From the NCBI GenBank assembly GCA_965222445.1, contig CBDCTY010000001.1:434001-498000 (forward strand): a stretch of DNA of 64,000 nucleotides, given 5' to 3'. The notes beneath the pieces are model-generated. The model saw nothing but the letters and a program-made list of their open reading frames with translations, was not told the DNA's origin and made no database searches. Origin of the DNA: GCA-958296115 sp965222445. GTDB lineage: Bacteria > Chloroflexota > Dehalococcoidia > Lucifugimonadales > CAJWER01. The translations under genes were made by a program, and so were the position numbers. Positions 41,006-49,850 of this stretch are shown piece by piece (the stretch's first letter is position 1; the number at the start of each line of letters is the position of its first letter).

Positions 41006-43114
41006 CTACTCCAAGTGCCCCATGTTAACGAGGAAGAACGTATACTCCTCGGCCACCTCGTACAGCTGATCGTACCTTCCTGACTTGCCGCCGTGGCCTG
41101 CGCCCATGTTCGTCTTCAGCAGCAGCGCGTTGTCGTCCGTCTTCAACGTCCGCAGCTTCGCCACGTACTTGGCGGGCTCCCAGTAGGTCACCCTGGGGTC
41201 GTTCAAACCCGCGGTCACGAGCATCGGAGGGTAGTCGCGCGGCTCCAGCTGGTCGTACGGCGAGTAGGAGCGGATGTATTCGAACGCGGCCTCGTCCTCG
41301 ATTGGATTGCCCCACTCAGGCCACTCGATGGGCGTAAGGGGCAGCGTGTCGTCCAGGATCGTGTTCAGCACGTCCACGAAGGGAACATGCGCGGCGACGG
41401 CGCCCCAGAGCTCCGGCGCCTGGTTCACCACAGCGCCCATGAGCTGACCGCCCGCACTGGCTCCGGAGATGGCGACGCGCCCTTCGCTGCCATACCCTTG
41501 CTCGATCAGACCACGGGCAACATCCACGAAGTCGTTGAATGTGTTGGTGCGCCTGTCGAGCTTGCCAGCCTCGTACCAGTGGTACCCAAGGTCATCTCCC
41601 CCGCGAACGTGCGCGATGGCGAAGATGTAGCCGCGGTCCAGCAGCGACAGCCTCGAAGCCGAAAATGACGGGGGCACGGCATATCCATACGAGCCATAGC
41701 CAAGGAGGTAGAGGGGCGCCGTTCCGCCCACCGAAGTGTCCCTGCGACGGACCAGGGACGCGGGGACCTGGACGCCGTCGCGTGCCGTGACCACGACCCG
41801 CTCCGTGACGTACTGCGAGGCGTCGTATCCGCTCGGAATCTGCTGGACCTGGCGCACCTCGAGCTCGCCGGTGTCGAGGTGATAGTCGAACACGGTGCTT
41901 GGCGTGACCATCGACGTGTACTCCAGGCGAACCGTGTCCGTCTGGAATTCCTCATTGGTGCCTACGTATGCGGTATACGTCGACTCCGGGAAGGCTATGT
42001 ATGTCGACTCGTCCGCACGATCGATCAGGCGCACGTGGTCCAGGCCGTCGATTCGCTCCTCCACGGCTATGAAGTCCTGGAAGGCCTCGAAGCCTCGGAT
42101 GTAGTGGGAGTCCGAGGCGTCCACCAACGGCGCCCAGGCCTTCTCCGTGGGGTCGTGCGCGGGCGCGGTCGCCAGCCGGGCGTTCTTGTGCTTGTCGTTG
42201 GTGCGGATGACGAATCGGTCGCCCTGGTGATCAACGGAGTACTCATGGCCGATCCGGCGCGGCGAGACCAGCACCGGCTCGGCGCCAGGATCGGACGCAG
42301 GGATAAGCCGGACCTCTGAAGTGACGATGTCGCCCGCGCTGATGATGATGTACTCCCTGGACGCGCTGGCCGATACGCGAACGAAGAATCCAGGGTCGTC
42401 CTCGACGTAGACGACGGCGTCCTGCTCGACAGGTCCGCCGATCACGTGCCTGCGGACCTCGCGGGGACGCCAGTGCTTGTCCACCACGGTGTAGAAGAAG
42501 GATGCGTCGTCGGCAGCCCACACCACGCTTCCAATGGTGTCCTCGATCTCTTCTCCAAGCAGCTCAGCGGTGCCCAGGTCCTTGACCACCATTCTGAAGC
42601 GCTCGGAGCCGTCGGTATCGGTGCTGTACGCAAGCAGAGAGCCGTCGTTGCTCACCGACACCGAGCCGAGGCTGAAGTACTCCGTGTCCTTCGCCAGAGC
42701 CGGCTCGTGCAGTATGGTCTGAGCATCGGCTGTGGGCGCTTCCCTGGCATTCGATCCGGCGGCAGGCCAGCGCATCCACACGCGGTACTGGCCCTCGTCT
42801 TCGTAACGCCACTGGTAGTACCAGTCGCCGCGCTTCCACGGAACGCTGGACAGGTCCGGCTGTTGACGCGCCTTGATCTCCTCGAAGATCGTGTCGGTCA
42901 GCTCCCTGTGCGGCGACATCATGGCGTCGAAGTAGTCGTTCTCCGCGGCCAGATACGCCAGCACGTCGGGGGCTTCCACGGCTGGGTATCCGGCGTCCCG
43001 GAGCCAGTGCCACGGGTCCTCGATCATCACGCCGTGATGGGTGAAGCTATACGGCCGCTCCCCGGCCACGGGAGGCGTGGGTTCTGTTGCAGAGCCCGAC
43101 TTGTCGTTGTCCAT
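41006..43114 (-). CDS. ptrB: oligopeptidase B-type prolyl oligopeptidase (S9A)
   Basis: This 702-residue enzyme is full length for oligopeptidase B. The N-terminal GVMIEDPWHWLRD, a seven-bladed propeller and the C-terminal hydrolase domain are all present. The catalytic serine is in GASAGGQLMGAVVNQ, the aspartate in TAGLNDPRVTYWEP and the histidine in MGAGHGGKSGRYDQLYE. VRGGDDLGYHWYEAGK is the usual substrate-side loop, with the second G-G-D where many members have GGE. It cuts short peptides after basic residues, normally in the cytoplasm. No signal peptide is present. It stands alone. Confidence 0.93.
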   Translation of the reverse strand: MDNDKSGSATEPTPPVAGERPYSFTHHGVMIEDPWHWLRDAGYPAVEAPDVLAYLAAENDYFDAMMSPHRELTDTIFEEIKARQQPDLSSVPWKRGDWYYQWRYEDEGQYRVWMRWPAAGSNAREAPTADAQTILHEPALAKDTEYFSLGSVSVSNDGSLLAYSTDTDGSERFRMVVKDLGTAELLGEEIEDTIGSVVWAADDASFFYTVVDKHWRPREVRRHVIGGPVEQDAVVYVEDDPGFFVRVSASASREYIIISAGDIVTSEVRLIPASDPGAEPVLVSPRRIGHEYSVDHQGDRFVIRTNDKHKNARLATAPAHDPTEKAWAPLVDASDSHYIRGFEAFQDFIAVEERIDGLDHVRLIDRADESTYIAFPESTYTAYVGTNEEFQTDTVRLEYTSMVTPSTVFDYHLDTGELEVRQVQQIPSGYDASQYVTERVVVTARDGVQVPASLVRRRDTSVGGTAPLYLLGYGSYGYAVPPSFSASRLSLLDRGYIFAIAHVRGGDDLGYHWYEAGKLDRRTNTFNDFVDVARGLIEQGYGSEGRVAISGASAGGQLMGAVVNQAPELWGAVAAHVPFVDVLNTILDDTLPLTPIEWPEWGNPIEDEAAFEYIRSYSPYDQLEPRDYPPMLVTAGLNDPRVTYWEPAKYVAKLRTLKTDDNALLLKTNMGAGHGGKSGRYDQLYEVAEEYTFFLVNMGHLE

Positions 43115-43304
43115 GAACGAGGCCGTTGTCTGTTAGTTTGTGAATGCGGCCCGGAGCTCTTCAAATCGCGTCTGGCTAGAGGCGGCGAGGCTGTTGGCCG
43201 AACTATCCACCAGGACCGCTCCGCAACCGCCTAGGACTCTGGACAGGGTAGGTATTGTACCCGGAGCAAGACATACCGGGTACCAATACCTCGGCACAGT
43301 TCCG

Positions 43305-44909
43305 CTAGTCTCCCAGGCTGTACCTGATCAGCAGCTCGACGTCGGTCAGTATGATGTCGTTCGCAAGCTGCGGGTGGCGCTCAACGAGTACTACCTTCAC
43401 GTCGTGGCGACCTCGCTGGACCTCCGTCGAGTCCAGGTCCGCGGTCAGCCACACCGCGCTGTTGACGTCGTATACCCTCGCCCCGAAGGGGTTGGCCGCG
43501 TTGCTGTCGTCGATGTCGTAGCGCACCTCGATATCCGTCCGCTCGACGCCGTCCCACAGGACACTCACCGCATCGCCCTTGACCCACTGGTCGAGCCTCA
43601 CCCTCAGGGTGACGCACTCCGGCCTGTCGGCCTCCAGGTCGTCGGCTACGTCGAGACTGACGGTGGGCCCCTCACCGGTGATCGTACGTTTCAGCGGCAC
43701 ATCCACTTCTCCGTAGATCCTGTCGTTGTCGAGGGCCCCGCGCCAGGGCCCATCGTTGCGCAGGAACCTGTGAGTCGCCGCGTAGACCTTGTCCTTTCGG
43801 CGCAGCGTATCGGCGCTGCCGATCTCGCTCAGAAGCTCACGACGCGAGTCGCCGTCCGCGTACCAGTTGAAGATGTACATGCCGGCAGCCCCGGTGGCAT
43901 GGCTGGCACTCGCGACCGCCCTGTTCCGCATCTTCTCCTTCGTGACGACGTCCTCGGGGCCGACGAAATAGCGGGTTCCCGCGTGCTCGCCGCTGGGGAT
44001 GGTCTCCAGCCACACGTCCAGCCCCGGGTATACCGCAACGTCCGTGCCCCGGCAGAGGTCCACGTACCCCCTAACGTCCATCGACGGGTCGGTCGCATAG
44101 CCTCCCGCCGGTATGAGGATGTCGACCAGCCCCTCGTCCAGCCAGGTCGGGACGTCGTAACCGATCAGCCTGTTCATCTCGAGCGTCGGTGCGACGCGGG
44201 CCGCCACGTAGAAGGGCCGGCCGCGCTCGGCTGCAAGCTCGTCTGCCATCAGCCGCACAGCCCTCTGGACGTCCGTCAGGACATACCGCAGCCTGTAGGC
44301 GTAGTCCTTCGGAAGGTGGAAGCCGTGACGCTGCCAGTCCACCTCCACTCCGTCCCAGTCGTACCTGGTGCACACCTCCCTGATGTGGGCGAGCCGGTAC
44401 TCCCGGACCTCGGGTATCTCGAAATTCCAGGATGCAGCGAACCACTCGGATGTCCGGTCGCCCAGCACCCACTCCGGATGCGCAGCGCGAAGCGCCGTGA
44501 CCTCGCTGTGGCGCATGGTCGCAAGGTCGGACGGCTGCGCCCCGTCCATGTGGTTGTCGTTCATCCTCACCGAGGCGTACACGTGCAGTCCCAGCTCGTG
44601 ACCTCGACGTACGACGCCCTCCTGTGGATCTTCGCCCCGGTCGAGCATCTGCCGGATGTTCTCACTGTTGACATAGCTGGCGGCGCTCTCGTACACGCGA
44701 CCGTGGCGCTCGCCCTCCATCTCCATGACCTCGCTCTCCCAGCGCGCCGTATCCTCGCCGACGCACCAGAAGTGAGCGCCCACCTGGGTGTTTGTCATAG
44801 GCGCGTACACCTTGTCCAGGAATGCGTCCATCGACTGCGGCACCTCAGAGAAGCCATGAGGCGCACCGTCCCAGTTATAGATGATGCGATAGTCAGGCGG
44901 TCTGGTCAT
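43305..44909 (-). CDS. glycoside-hydrolase-like TIM-barrel protein
   Basis: This 534-residue protein has no signal peptide. The first ~360 residues look like a GHL10/DUF-type (alpha/beta)8 barrel seen in putative glycosidases: RIIYNWDGAPHGF at the start, HELGLHVYASVRMNDNHMDG, YDWDGVEVDWQRHGFH with acidic residues where catalytic or metal ligands usually sit, and MYIFNWYADGD near the barrel end. The last ~150 residues form a beta-sandwich (VTLRVRLDQWVKGDAVSVLW, DVKVVLVERHP). It may process a carbohydrate, but the substrate is unknown and activity is not established for this group. AGGAGA precedes the ATG. It is an isolated gene. Confidence 0.65.
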   Translation of the reverse strand: MTRPPDYRIIYNWDGAPHGFSEVPQSMDAFLDKVYAPMTNTQVGAHFWCVGEDTARWESEVMEMEGERHGRVYESAASYVNSENIRQMLDRGEDPQEGVVRRGHELGLHVYASVRMNDNHMDGAQPSDLATMRHSEVTALRAAHPEWVLGDRTSEWFAASWNFEIPEVREYRLAHIREVCTRYDWDGVEVDWQRHGFHLPKDYAYRLRYVLTDVQRAVRLMADELAAERGRPFYVAARVAPTLEMNRLIGYDVPTWLDEGLVDILIPAGGYATDPSMDVRGYVDLCRGTDVAVYPGLDVWLETIPSGEHAGTRYFVGPEDVVTKEKMRNRAVASASHATGAAGMYIFNWYADGDSRRELLSEIGSADTLRRKDKVYAATHRFLRNDGPWRGALDNDRIYGEVDVPLKRTITGEGPTVSLDVADDLEADRPECVTLRVRLDQWVKGDAVSVLWDGVERTDIEVRYDIDDSNAANPFGARVYDVNSAVWLTADLDSTEVQRGRHDVKVVLVERHPQLANDIILTDVELLIRYSLGD

Positions 44910-45036
44910 AGCTCAATCTCCTATCCTCGGCATTATCGGTCTCTGCGCTCCCGCGGACCTTGGAAGTCGATTATGGCCCTCAGGCAATGCCAGGCAGTAA
45001 TATGTCGACTACTTGATCCTTTGGAGGGGAGCTCCC

Positions 45037-45657
45037 ATGAAAGCTGAGTTCTCGAGAGTGGTCACTCGATTGGAGAAGATGGATGTCGAAGATCGGGATC
45101 GACGCGCCAGGGGCCTCCAGAAAGACCCGGAAGACGGCCTTTGGGCGCTCCATCCCGACACTGCGCGCCTCCTCCATATCCTCGTGCAGACGGTCGGGGC
45201 CAAGCGCATGATGGAGGTCGGCGTGTCTCACGGGTACTCGACATTGTGGCTCGCGCACGCCGCCCGCATTACGGGTGGGCGGCTCACCGCCCTCGAGATA
45301 AGCGAAAAGAGCATCGAGATCGCCAGCGCAAACCTCGAGGAGGCCGGGCTCCTGGACATGGTCGACTTCGTGCCCGGGGACGCAAGGGAGACGCTCACGA
45401 GCCTGGAAGGTCAGTTCGACTATATCCTGCTGGACTGCTGGGACAGGCTGTACCCGGAGATCATCCCGCACGTGATCCCGCTGCTCCGGGAGGGCGGCCT
45501 GATGACCACGGACAACGTCGACATCAACGATGAAGGGTCCAGGCACTTCCGCTCGCTCCTCATGGCCTACGACGAGATCGAGACGAAGAACGTCCCCATC
45601 GGGCTCGGAGGCTTGGAGGTTAGCACGAAGCGCACTCGCAGCGCGCCGGGCCTCTAG
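45037..45657 (+). CDS. O-methyltransferase family protein
   Basis: This 206-residue SAM-dependent methyltransferase is of the COMT/Methyltransf_24 type. The SAM motif I is MMEVGVSHGYSTLWLA, followed by LTALEISEKSIEIASANLEE, FDYILLDCWDRLYPE and GGLMTTDNVDIN. GGAGGGG stands eight bases before the ATG at 45037, which sets the start. The substrate (a catechol-like or other hydroxyl compound) is unknown. It converges with the PhyH gene, and the two stops overlap by 4 bases (45654-45657), leaving no room for a terminator between them. Confidence 0.87.
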   Translation: MKAEFSRVVTRLEKMDVEDRDRRARGLQKDPEDGLWALHPDTARLLHILVQTVGAKRMMEVGVSHGYSTLWLAHAARITGGRLTALEISEKSIEIASANLEEAGLLDMVDFVPGDARETLTSLEGQFDYILLDCWDRLYPEIIPHVIPLLREGGLMTTDNVDINDEGSRHFRSLLMAYDEIETKNVPIGLGGLEVSTKRTRSAPGL

Positions 45658-46502
45658 CTCCTGGACGGCTCCTCCATCTCCTCCCTCGCCTTTCGGGCAA
45701 GCTCCGGCAGATGGTCGTCGTTCGCCATGCGCTGCTCCAGGTGCACCATGCGCGCAGGACCCGCCGTCTCGACCATTATCGGGTCGTAGGCGCTCTCCGT
45801 CCAGAATCTCGCCATCCCCGCCATCTCCTCTCTGAGCTCGTCGATGTGCTCGTCGCGGTACCGCTCCTGGAAGTTCAGCGTGAACATGCGCCGCCGGTCG
45901 CCGCCTCCGAACGAGGCGTGCTTCAGCGAGTGGTTGAAGACCACCAGGTCGCCGGGCTCCGACTCGAGAGGCACCGCGGGCACGTCGGGTCCGGTGATGC
46001 CCCACAGCTCCTCCTGGTTCGACACCTTCGACCTCGGTGCTCCCTTCTGCACCGCATCTCCGAAGACATCGCCTACGTGGTGGCTGCCGGGTATCACCCT
46101 GAGGCAGCCTGTGTCATTGCCCACACTGTCCAGGTACATTGCCATCTTGATGGACTTGTACCTGCTGAGCCCGTACCCGTCGGAGTGCCAGCCCGTGTTT
46201 CCGACATAGAAATTGCCGTCGCTGGACGTGTAGTTGTAGTCGTCGCCTAGGATAGATGCCGCTATGCCGTCGATGCGCGGGTTGTCGAGCATCGCGGACA
46301 GGTACTCGTCCTTGTCGATGAACGGCAGCAGGGCTGACCGCTGCTCCCGGTCGTGCTCGTGGCCGTGATGGCCTCCCCCGTGAGCGGCCCAAAGCTTCTC
46401 GAAACGCCGGGTGATCTCGCCGACCTCGTTCGCAAGAAGCCCCGGGAATGCCAGGAAGCCAAACGTCTCGAAGTACCCCATCTGCTGCTTCGTCAATCTC
46501 AT
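45654..46502 (-). CDS. phytanoyl-CoA dioxygenase family protein (second copy)
   Basis: This 282-residue Fe(II)/2-oxoglutarate-dependent PhyH-family enzyme has the iron ligands H-x-D in GWHSDGYG and H in FNHSLKHASFGGGDRRR, whose arginines supply the 2-oxoglutarate contact. CLRVIPGSHHVGDVF is the conserved turn before the last strands. A His-rich loop (HGGGHHGHEH) near residue 46 is unusual and may bind metal. It is only distantly similar to the 3.0-kb copy. The substrate is unknown. ATG at 46500-46502 begins the MRLTKQQMGYFETFGF helix typical of the family. Confidence 0.88.
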   Translation of the reverse strand: MRLTKQQMGYFETFGFLAFPGLLANEVGEITRRFEKLWAAHGGGHHGHEHDREQRSALLPFIDKDEYLSAMLDNPRIDGIAASILGDDYNYTSSDGNFYVGNTGWHSDGYGLSRYKSIKMAMYLDSVGNDTGCLRVIPGSHHVGDVFGDAVQKGAPRSKVSNQEELWGITGPDVPAVPLESEPGDLVVFNHSLKHASFGGGDRRRMFTLNFQERYRDEHIDELREEMAGMARFWTESAYDPIMVETAGPARMVHLEQRMANDDHLPELARKAREEMEEPSRS

Positions 46503-46521
46503 TGTGCCGCACTCCATCAGA

Positions 46522-47122
46522 CTATCGAAGTCCCGACCTCTCCCCCAGCGCCTCCCTCCATCTCCTGTTCAGGAGGAGTATATCCCATATCTCGTCGAAG
46601 TCGAGGGTGTCCTTGGCGGCCCAGTCGATGCCCTCGGCGGCGTCCTTCCCCAGCCTTGTTCGATACACGACCGCCTGGGTGACGCCTGTCCTCCCGTCTA
46701 TTGCCCTCATCCGCGCGCTGATCGTGGCATCGGTCAGGTCATAGCCGGCAGTGAACACCGCCTCGTAGGCGTCGCGCATCCACCGGTCGAGCTCGGCCTT
46801 GTTCTTCGTCACGTCCTGGAACTCGTCCCCGTTTATCTCGATCACCAGCTGGATTCCGCCCTGTCGATGATTGCGGGCATCCGGCTCGATGGCGAGTCTC
46901 GGAAGCCCCTCGTCCGTCTCACCCGCGAATAACTCCTTCGCGATGGCTATGAGGCGTTCCTTCTGCTGGTCGATAGACGGAGTCGAGTCCCCGTCAGCCT
47001 GGGGGGACGGAGCTTCGGAGGTTTTCTGCAGGACTGCCGTTGGGGGTGGGCAAAGCGCTTGCGCCGGTCTCGCCTCCGCATCCCAGCGCCACGAGAGGAA
47101 TGGCAAGCATGGGCAGGATCAT
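46522..47122 (-). pseudogene. lipoprotein paralogue 6 of the array, frameshifted
   Basis: A lipoprotein signal (MILPMLAIPLVALGCGG) from ATG 47120-47122 runs out of frame at a TGA soon after. The conserved domain is open in the next frame (SIDQQKERLIAIAKELFAGE, RQGGIQLVIEINGDEF, WMRDAYEAVFTAGYDL, DFDEIWDILLLNRRWRE). A run of six G at 47001-47006 (plus strand) is the likely slip point: one base fewer would join PSVP to QADGDSTPS. It may be a real inactivation, a homopolymer sequencing error or a contingency tract. It is the most distal gene of the array and the most divergent copy, placed between the two subtypes described for the other copies. Confidence 0.65.
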
Positions 47123-47202
47123 TCCCCACAGGAAACCAAGAACCCCCTGGCGTCGGCTGACTCGTCCAGGACGCTCAGGAAGCACATGAGGCGCCACTGC
47201 CC

Positions 47203-47939
47203 CTACTTGCCCTCCCGAAGGTCCCTCTTCCATGCGGGGTTCAAGATGAGGGTGTCCCAAACCTCGTTGAAGTCGATGCTGTCCTTGTCGGACCAGTCTA
47301 CGACTTCCGCATCGTCTCGCTTGAGCCTTGTCTTGTAGACCGCGATGGGCCCATCGGCGGTCCCTCCCACCACGCGCCTGATCGCCCCTATCATGATCGC
47401 GGTCATGGTGACCTCGGCGACTTCATGGCCCGAAGCGAAGATTACCTCGTAGGTGTCTCTCATCAGCTTGTCCAGCTCTGCCTTCTTCTGGGTGGTGGTG
47501 TCGTACTCGTCGCCGTTGAACTCGATGTTTACGACGATACCGCCCCTCCGCTGGTCCTCCCGGATGTCTGGCGGCAGGTTGAGGCGCGGCCTGTCGATGT
47601 TGTTCATCCCGGACAGGTGGGCGATGACGATGTTGCTGAGCTCCGGGAAGTTCGGGTCCGTCGGCAGTTCGGATGCCAGCCTGGACGGGGTCGGAGCAGG
47701 AGCGACCGTAGGCCTTGCAACAGTTGGTGTTTCCGCGGCAGATGCTGCAGGAGCCTGCGTCGGACCGACCGCGGCAGTCGGCGCTTCGGTCTTGGACGAT
47801 GGCGCTGAGGCAGGCTGCGTCGGCGCGGGCGGCTCCTCAGTATCGCCGGAGCAACCGGCCAGCGCTACCGCCAAAGCCACCAGCATGGTGACCGAGCCAC
47901 CAGGGCAAGGCCAGCGCGCCGAACTCTCCTCAGCAACAT
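47203..47939 (-). pseudogene. lipoprotein paralogue 5, 5' end disrupted by a repeat and a frameshift
   Basis: The main frame (from ATG 47886) gives LVALAVALAGCSGDTEEP, a Pro/Thr/Ala linker and the conserved domain (MNNIDRPRLNLPP, RRGGIVVNIEFNGDEY, LMRDTYEVIFASGHEV, VYKTRLKRDDAEVVDW, DFNEVWDTLILNPAWKRDL). The true first 15 codons, ATGTTGCTGAGGAGAGTTCG onward, start at 47939 in a different frame and match the start of paralogue 4 (VLLRKARG). One base is gained or lost between them. The MITE-like repeat begins directly before that ATG and has replaced the normal ribosome binding site. Either change alone should reduce or abolish expression, though translation from 47886 would still give a short lipoprotein signal. 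Confidence 0.65.
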
Positions 47940-48046
47940 AATACCATTTCGTTTTGAGCGCGCCGTAAAGCCGTCATTCCCGCGAAGGCGGGAACCCACT
48001 CCCTGGCCGCACATATACGGCGGCATCACGGTGACTTGGTATAACA
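47939..48046 (+). repeat. MITE-like element with TTATACCA-type ends, copy 2
   Basis: About 105 bases run from ATACCATTTCGTTTTGAGCG to GCATCACGGTGACTTGGTAT followed by AAC. It shares its first 17 bases and its last ~20 bases with the copy at 10283-10455, contains GTCATTCCCGCGAAGGCGGG (a perfect ATTCCCGC-type hairpin) and has inverted ends. It is inserted directly upstream of lipoprotein paralogue 5. Confidence 0.6.
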
Positions 48047-48130
48047 TGCGCCCCCTTCCTCGGAAAGCTACAGCCCCAGGCAGCATCCAAGGGTGTGCCC
48101 TTGGTTCTTGGGCGGAGCTTTGTGCTTGCC

Positions 48131-48913
48131 CTAACCGCCTCCCTGGGCTTCTTTGAGCTCACTCTTCCATGTAGGACTCAGGAGGAGTGTGTCCCATATC
48201 TCGTTGAAGTCCAGGCTCTCCTTGTCGTCCCAGTCGATGCCCTCGGCTGCGGTCTGCTTGAGCCGGGTCTTGTAGACGGTGACCGGCGCCTGGACGGACT
48301 GGCGTCGGTAGGACTTGCCCATCATTACCGCGGAAATTGTGGCCTCGACAATGTGGTAGCCGGAAGCATAGAGCACGTGGTAGGTGTCCCGCATCAGCTT
48401 GTCGAGCTCCTCCTTGCGTTGGACGATTGAAGTGTACTCGTCGCCATTCAACTCGATGTTCACCACGATCCCGCCCCTGCGACTGTCGTCGCGCACGTCC
48501 GGCGGAATATTGAGGCGCGGGCGCTCGATATTGTTCATCCCGGTCAGGCGCCCCAGGACGAGCTCCGAAAGCTTGGCGATCTGCTGGTCCGCCGGCAGGT
48601 CGGACCTCGGCTGCATCTCCACGACCACCGGCGGCCTCGTTGCCACTGGGGCCGGGGTGGGATACGGCGTGGGCGAAGGCTCAACGGTCGGCGCGGCCCC
48701 GGAGGCGGCCCTGGGCGGCGCGGCCTTGGGAGCGGGCGTAGCCGACGAGATCTTGGGAGCGGGCGTGGGAGCCGAGGCGGCGACCGCCGCGGATGACTGG
48801 GCGGGCTCCTCGGTGCTGCCCGCGCAGCCGACCAGAGCTACACCCAAGGCCACCATCACCATGACGGGGATGACGAAGCCGATTCCGATGCCACGAGCTT
48901 TTCTCAGCAACAC
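48131..48913 (-). CDS. lipoprotein paralogue 4 of the array
   Basis: This 260-residue lipoprotein has a signal with VALVGCAGSTEEP and then a ~90-residue Ala/Pro linker. The C-terminal domain of ~150 residues is the array domain: LGRLTGMNNIERPRLNIPPD, SRRGGIVVNIELNGDEY, KLMRDTYHVLYASGYHIVEA, VYKTRLKQTAAEGIDW, DFNEIWDTLLLSPTWKSEL. It is of the subtype without internal cysteines. I do not recognise the family. The alternating strands and the conserved NGDE and KTRLK suggest a ligand- or protein-binding domain outside the membrane. The GTG at 48913 or the TTG next to it follows AGGTGG. Confidence 0.8.
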   Translation of the reverse strand: MLLRKARGIGIGFVIPVMVMVALGVALVGCAGSTEEPAQSSAAVAASAPTPAPKISSATPAPKAAPPRAASGAAPTVEPSPTPYPTPAPVATRPPVVVEMQPRSDLPADQQIAKLSELVLGRLTGMNNIERPRLNIPPDVRDDSRRGGIVVNIELNGDEYTSIVQRKEELDKLMRDTYHVLYASGYHIVEATISAVMMGKSYRRQSVQAPVTVYKTRLKQTAAEGIDWDDKESLDFNEIWDTLLLSPTWKSELKEAQGGG

Positions 48914-48990
48914 ACCACCTCCCTTCGGAGATCAGGGGCGGTTCTCCGCGCGGCGAGACTAACGGCGCAAGCCGCGAGACAGGGCTCCGC

Positions 48991-49773
48991 CTAACCCCCG
49001 CTCTCCGCCTTGAGCTCCCTCTTCCATACGGGACTGAGGAGTACCGTGTCCCATATCTCGTTGAAGTCCAGGTTCTCCTTGTCGCCCCAGTCGATGCCCT
49101 CCGCCGCGTCCCGCTTGAGCCTGCTCTTGTAGACGGTGATGGGCGCAGTGGAAGCCCCGCCGACGTTCCGGTGGGCCGTGCCCATCATTACCGCGGACAT
49201 CGTCGCCTCCGCGATGTCGTAGCCGGACGCGTAGAGCACGTGATACATCTCCCGCATCATCAAGTCCAGCCCGGCCTTCTTCTCGGTCGTAGTCTCGTAC
49301 TCATCGCCGTTGAACTCGATGTTCACGACGATCCCGCCCCTGCGCCTGTCGTCGCGCACGTCCGGGGGCAGGTTGAGGCGCGGCCTCTCGATATTGTTAA
49401 TGCCGGTCAGGTGGCCCAGCACCAGCTCCGAGAGCTTGGCAATCTGCTGGTCCAACGGCAGGTCGGACTTGGGCTGCATTTCCACTACGACAGGGGGCCT
49501 TGTTGCAACCGGGGCTGGCGTGGGATACGGAGTGGGCCCGGCGGCCGCAGTGGGTGCGGGGGCAGCCGTCGGCGCGGCCTTGGGCGCGGCCGAAGGCGGA
49601 GAGGTGGGTTGGGGAGCGGCGGTCGGTGCCACTGCGGCCACAGGAGTGGATGCGGATGCAGCAACGGGCTCCTCCGAGCTGCCCGAGCAACCCACGAGGC
49701 CTAGCCCCAATACCGCCAGCACCGCCATAACTGTTGCCTGGCCGATCCGGGCCCGAGTATTGTTCAATACCAT
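48991..49773 (-). CDS. lipoprotein paralogue 3 of the array
   Basis: This 260-residue lipoprotein has its signal ending GLGLVGCSGSSEEP and an Ala/Pro/Thr linker (APKAAPTAAPAPTAAAG and similar). The C-terminal domain is closely similar to paralogue 4: LGHLTGINNIERPRLNLPPD, RRGGIVVNIEFNGDEYETTT, MMREMYHVLYASGYDIAEAT, VYKSRLKRDAAEGIDWGDK, EIWDTVLLSPVWKRELKAE. The high similarity suggests recent tandem duplication. AAGGAG nine bases before ATG 49773 sets the start; the frame extends to 49917 without such a site. The family is unknown to me. Confidence 0.82.
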   Translation of the reverse strand: MVLNNTRARIGQATVMAVLAVLGLGLVGCSGSSEEPVAASASTPVAAVAPTAAPQPTSPPSAAPKAAPTAAPAPTAAAGPTPYPTPAPVATRPPVVVEMQPKSDLPLDQQIAKLSELVLGHLTGINNIERPRLNLPPDVRDDRRRGGIVVNIEFNGDEYETTTEKKAGLDLMMREMYHVLYASGYDIAEATMSAVMMGTAHRNVGGASTAPITVYKSRLKRDAAEGIDWGDKENLDFNEIWDTVLLSPVWKRELKAESGG

Positions 49774-49850
49774 TACACCAACTCCTTTCCAGACCTCCAG
49801 TGGCGCACGGCGCCTCCTACTTCCGCATTTTGAAGAGGTTGTCAAAGCCG

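Noticed and set aside
43140..45047. A 635-codon plus-strand open frame
   Set aside because: It is antisense to the glycosidase-like gene, which has a signal-free but well-formed barrel pattern and a ribosome binding site. The plus frame has neither.
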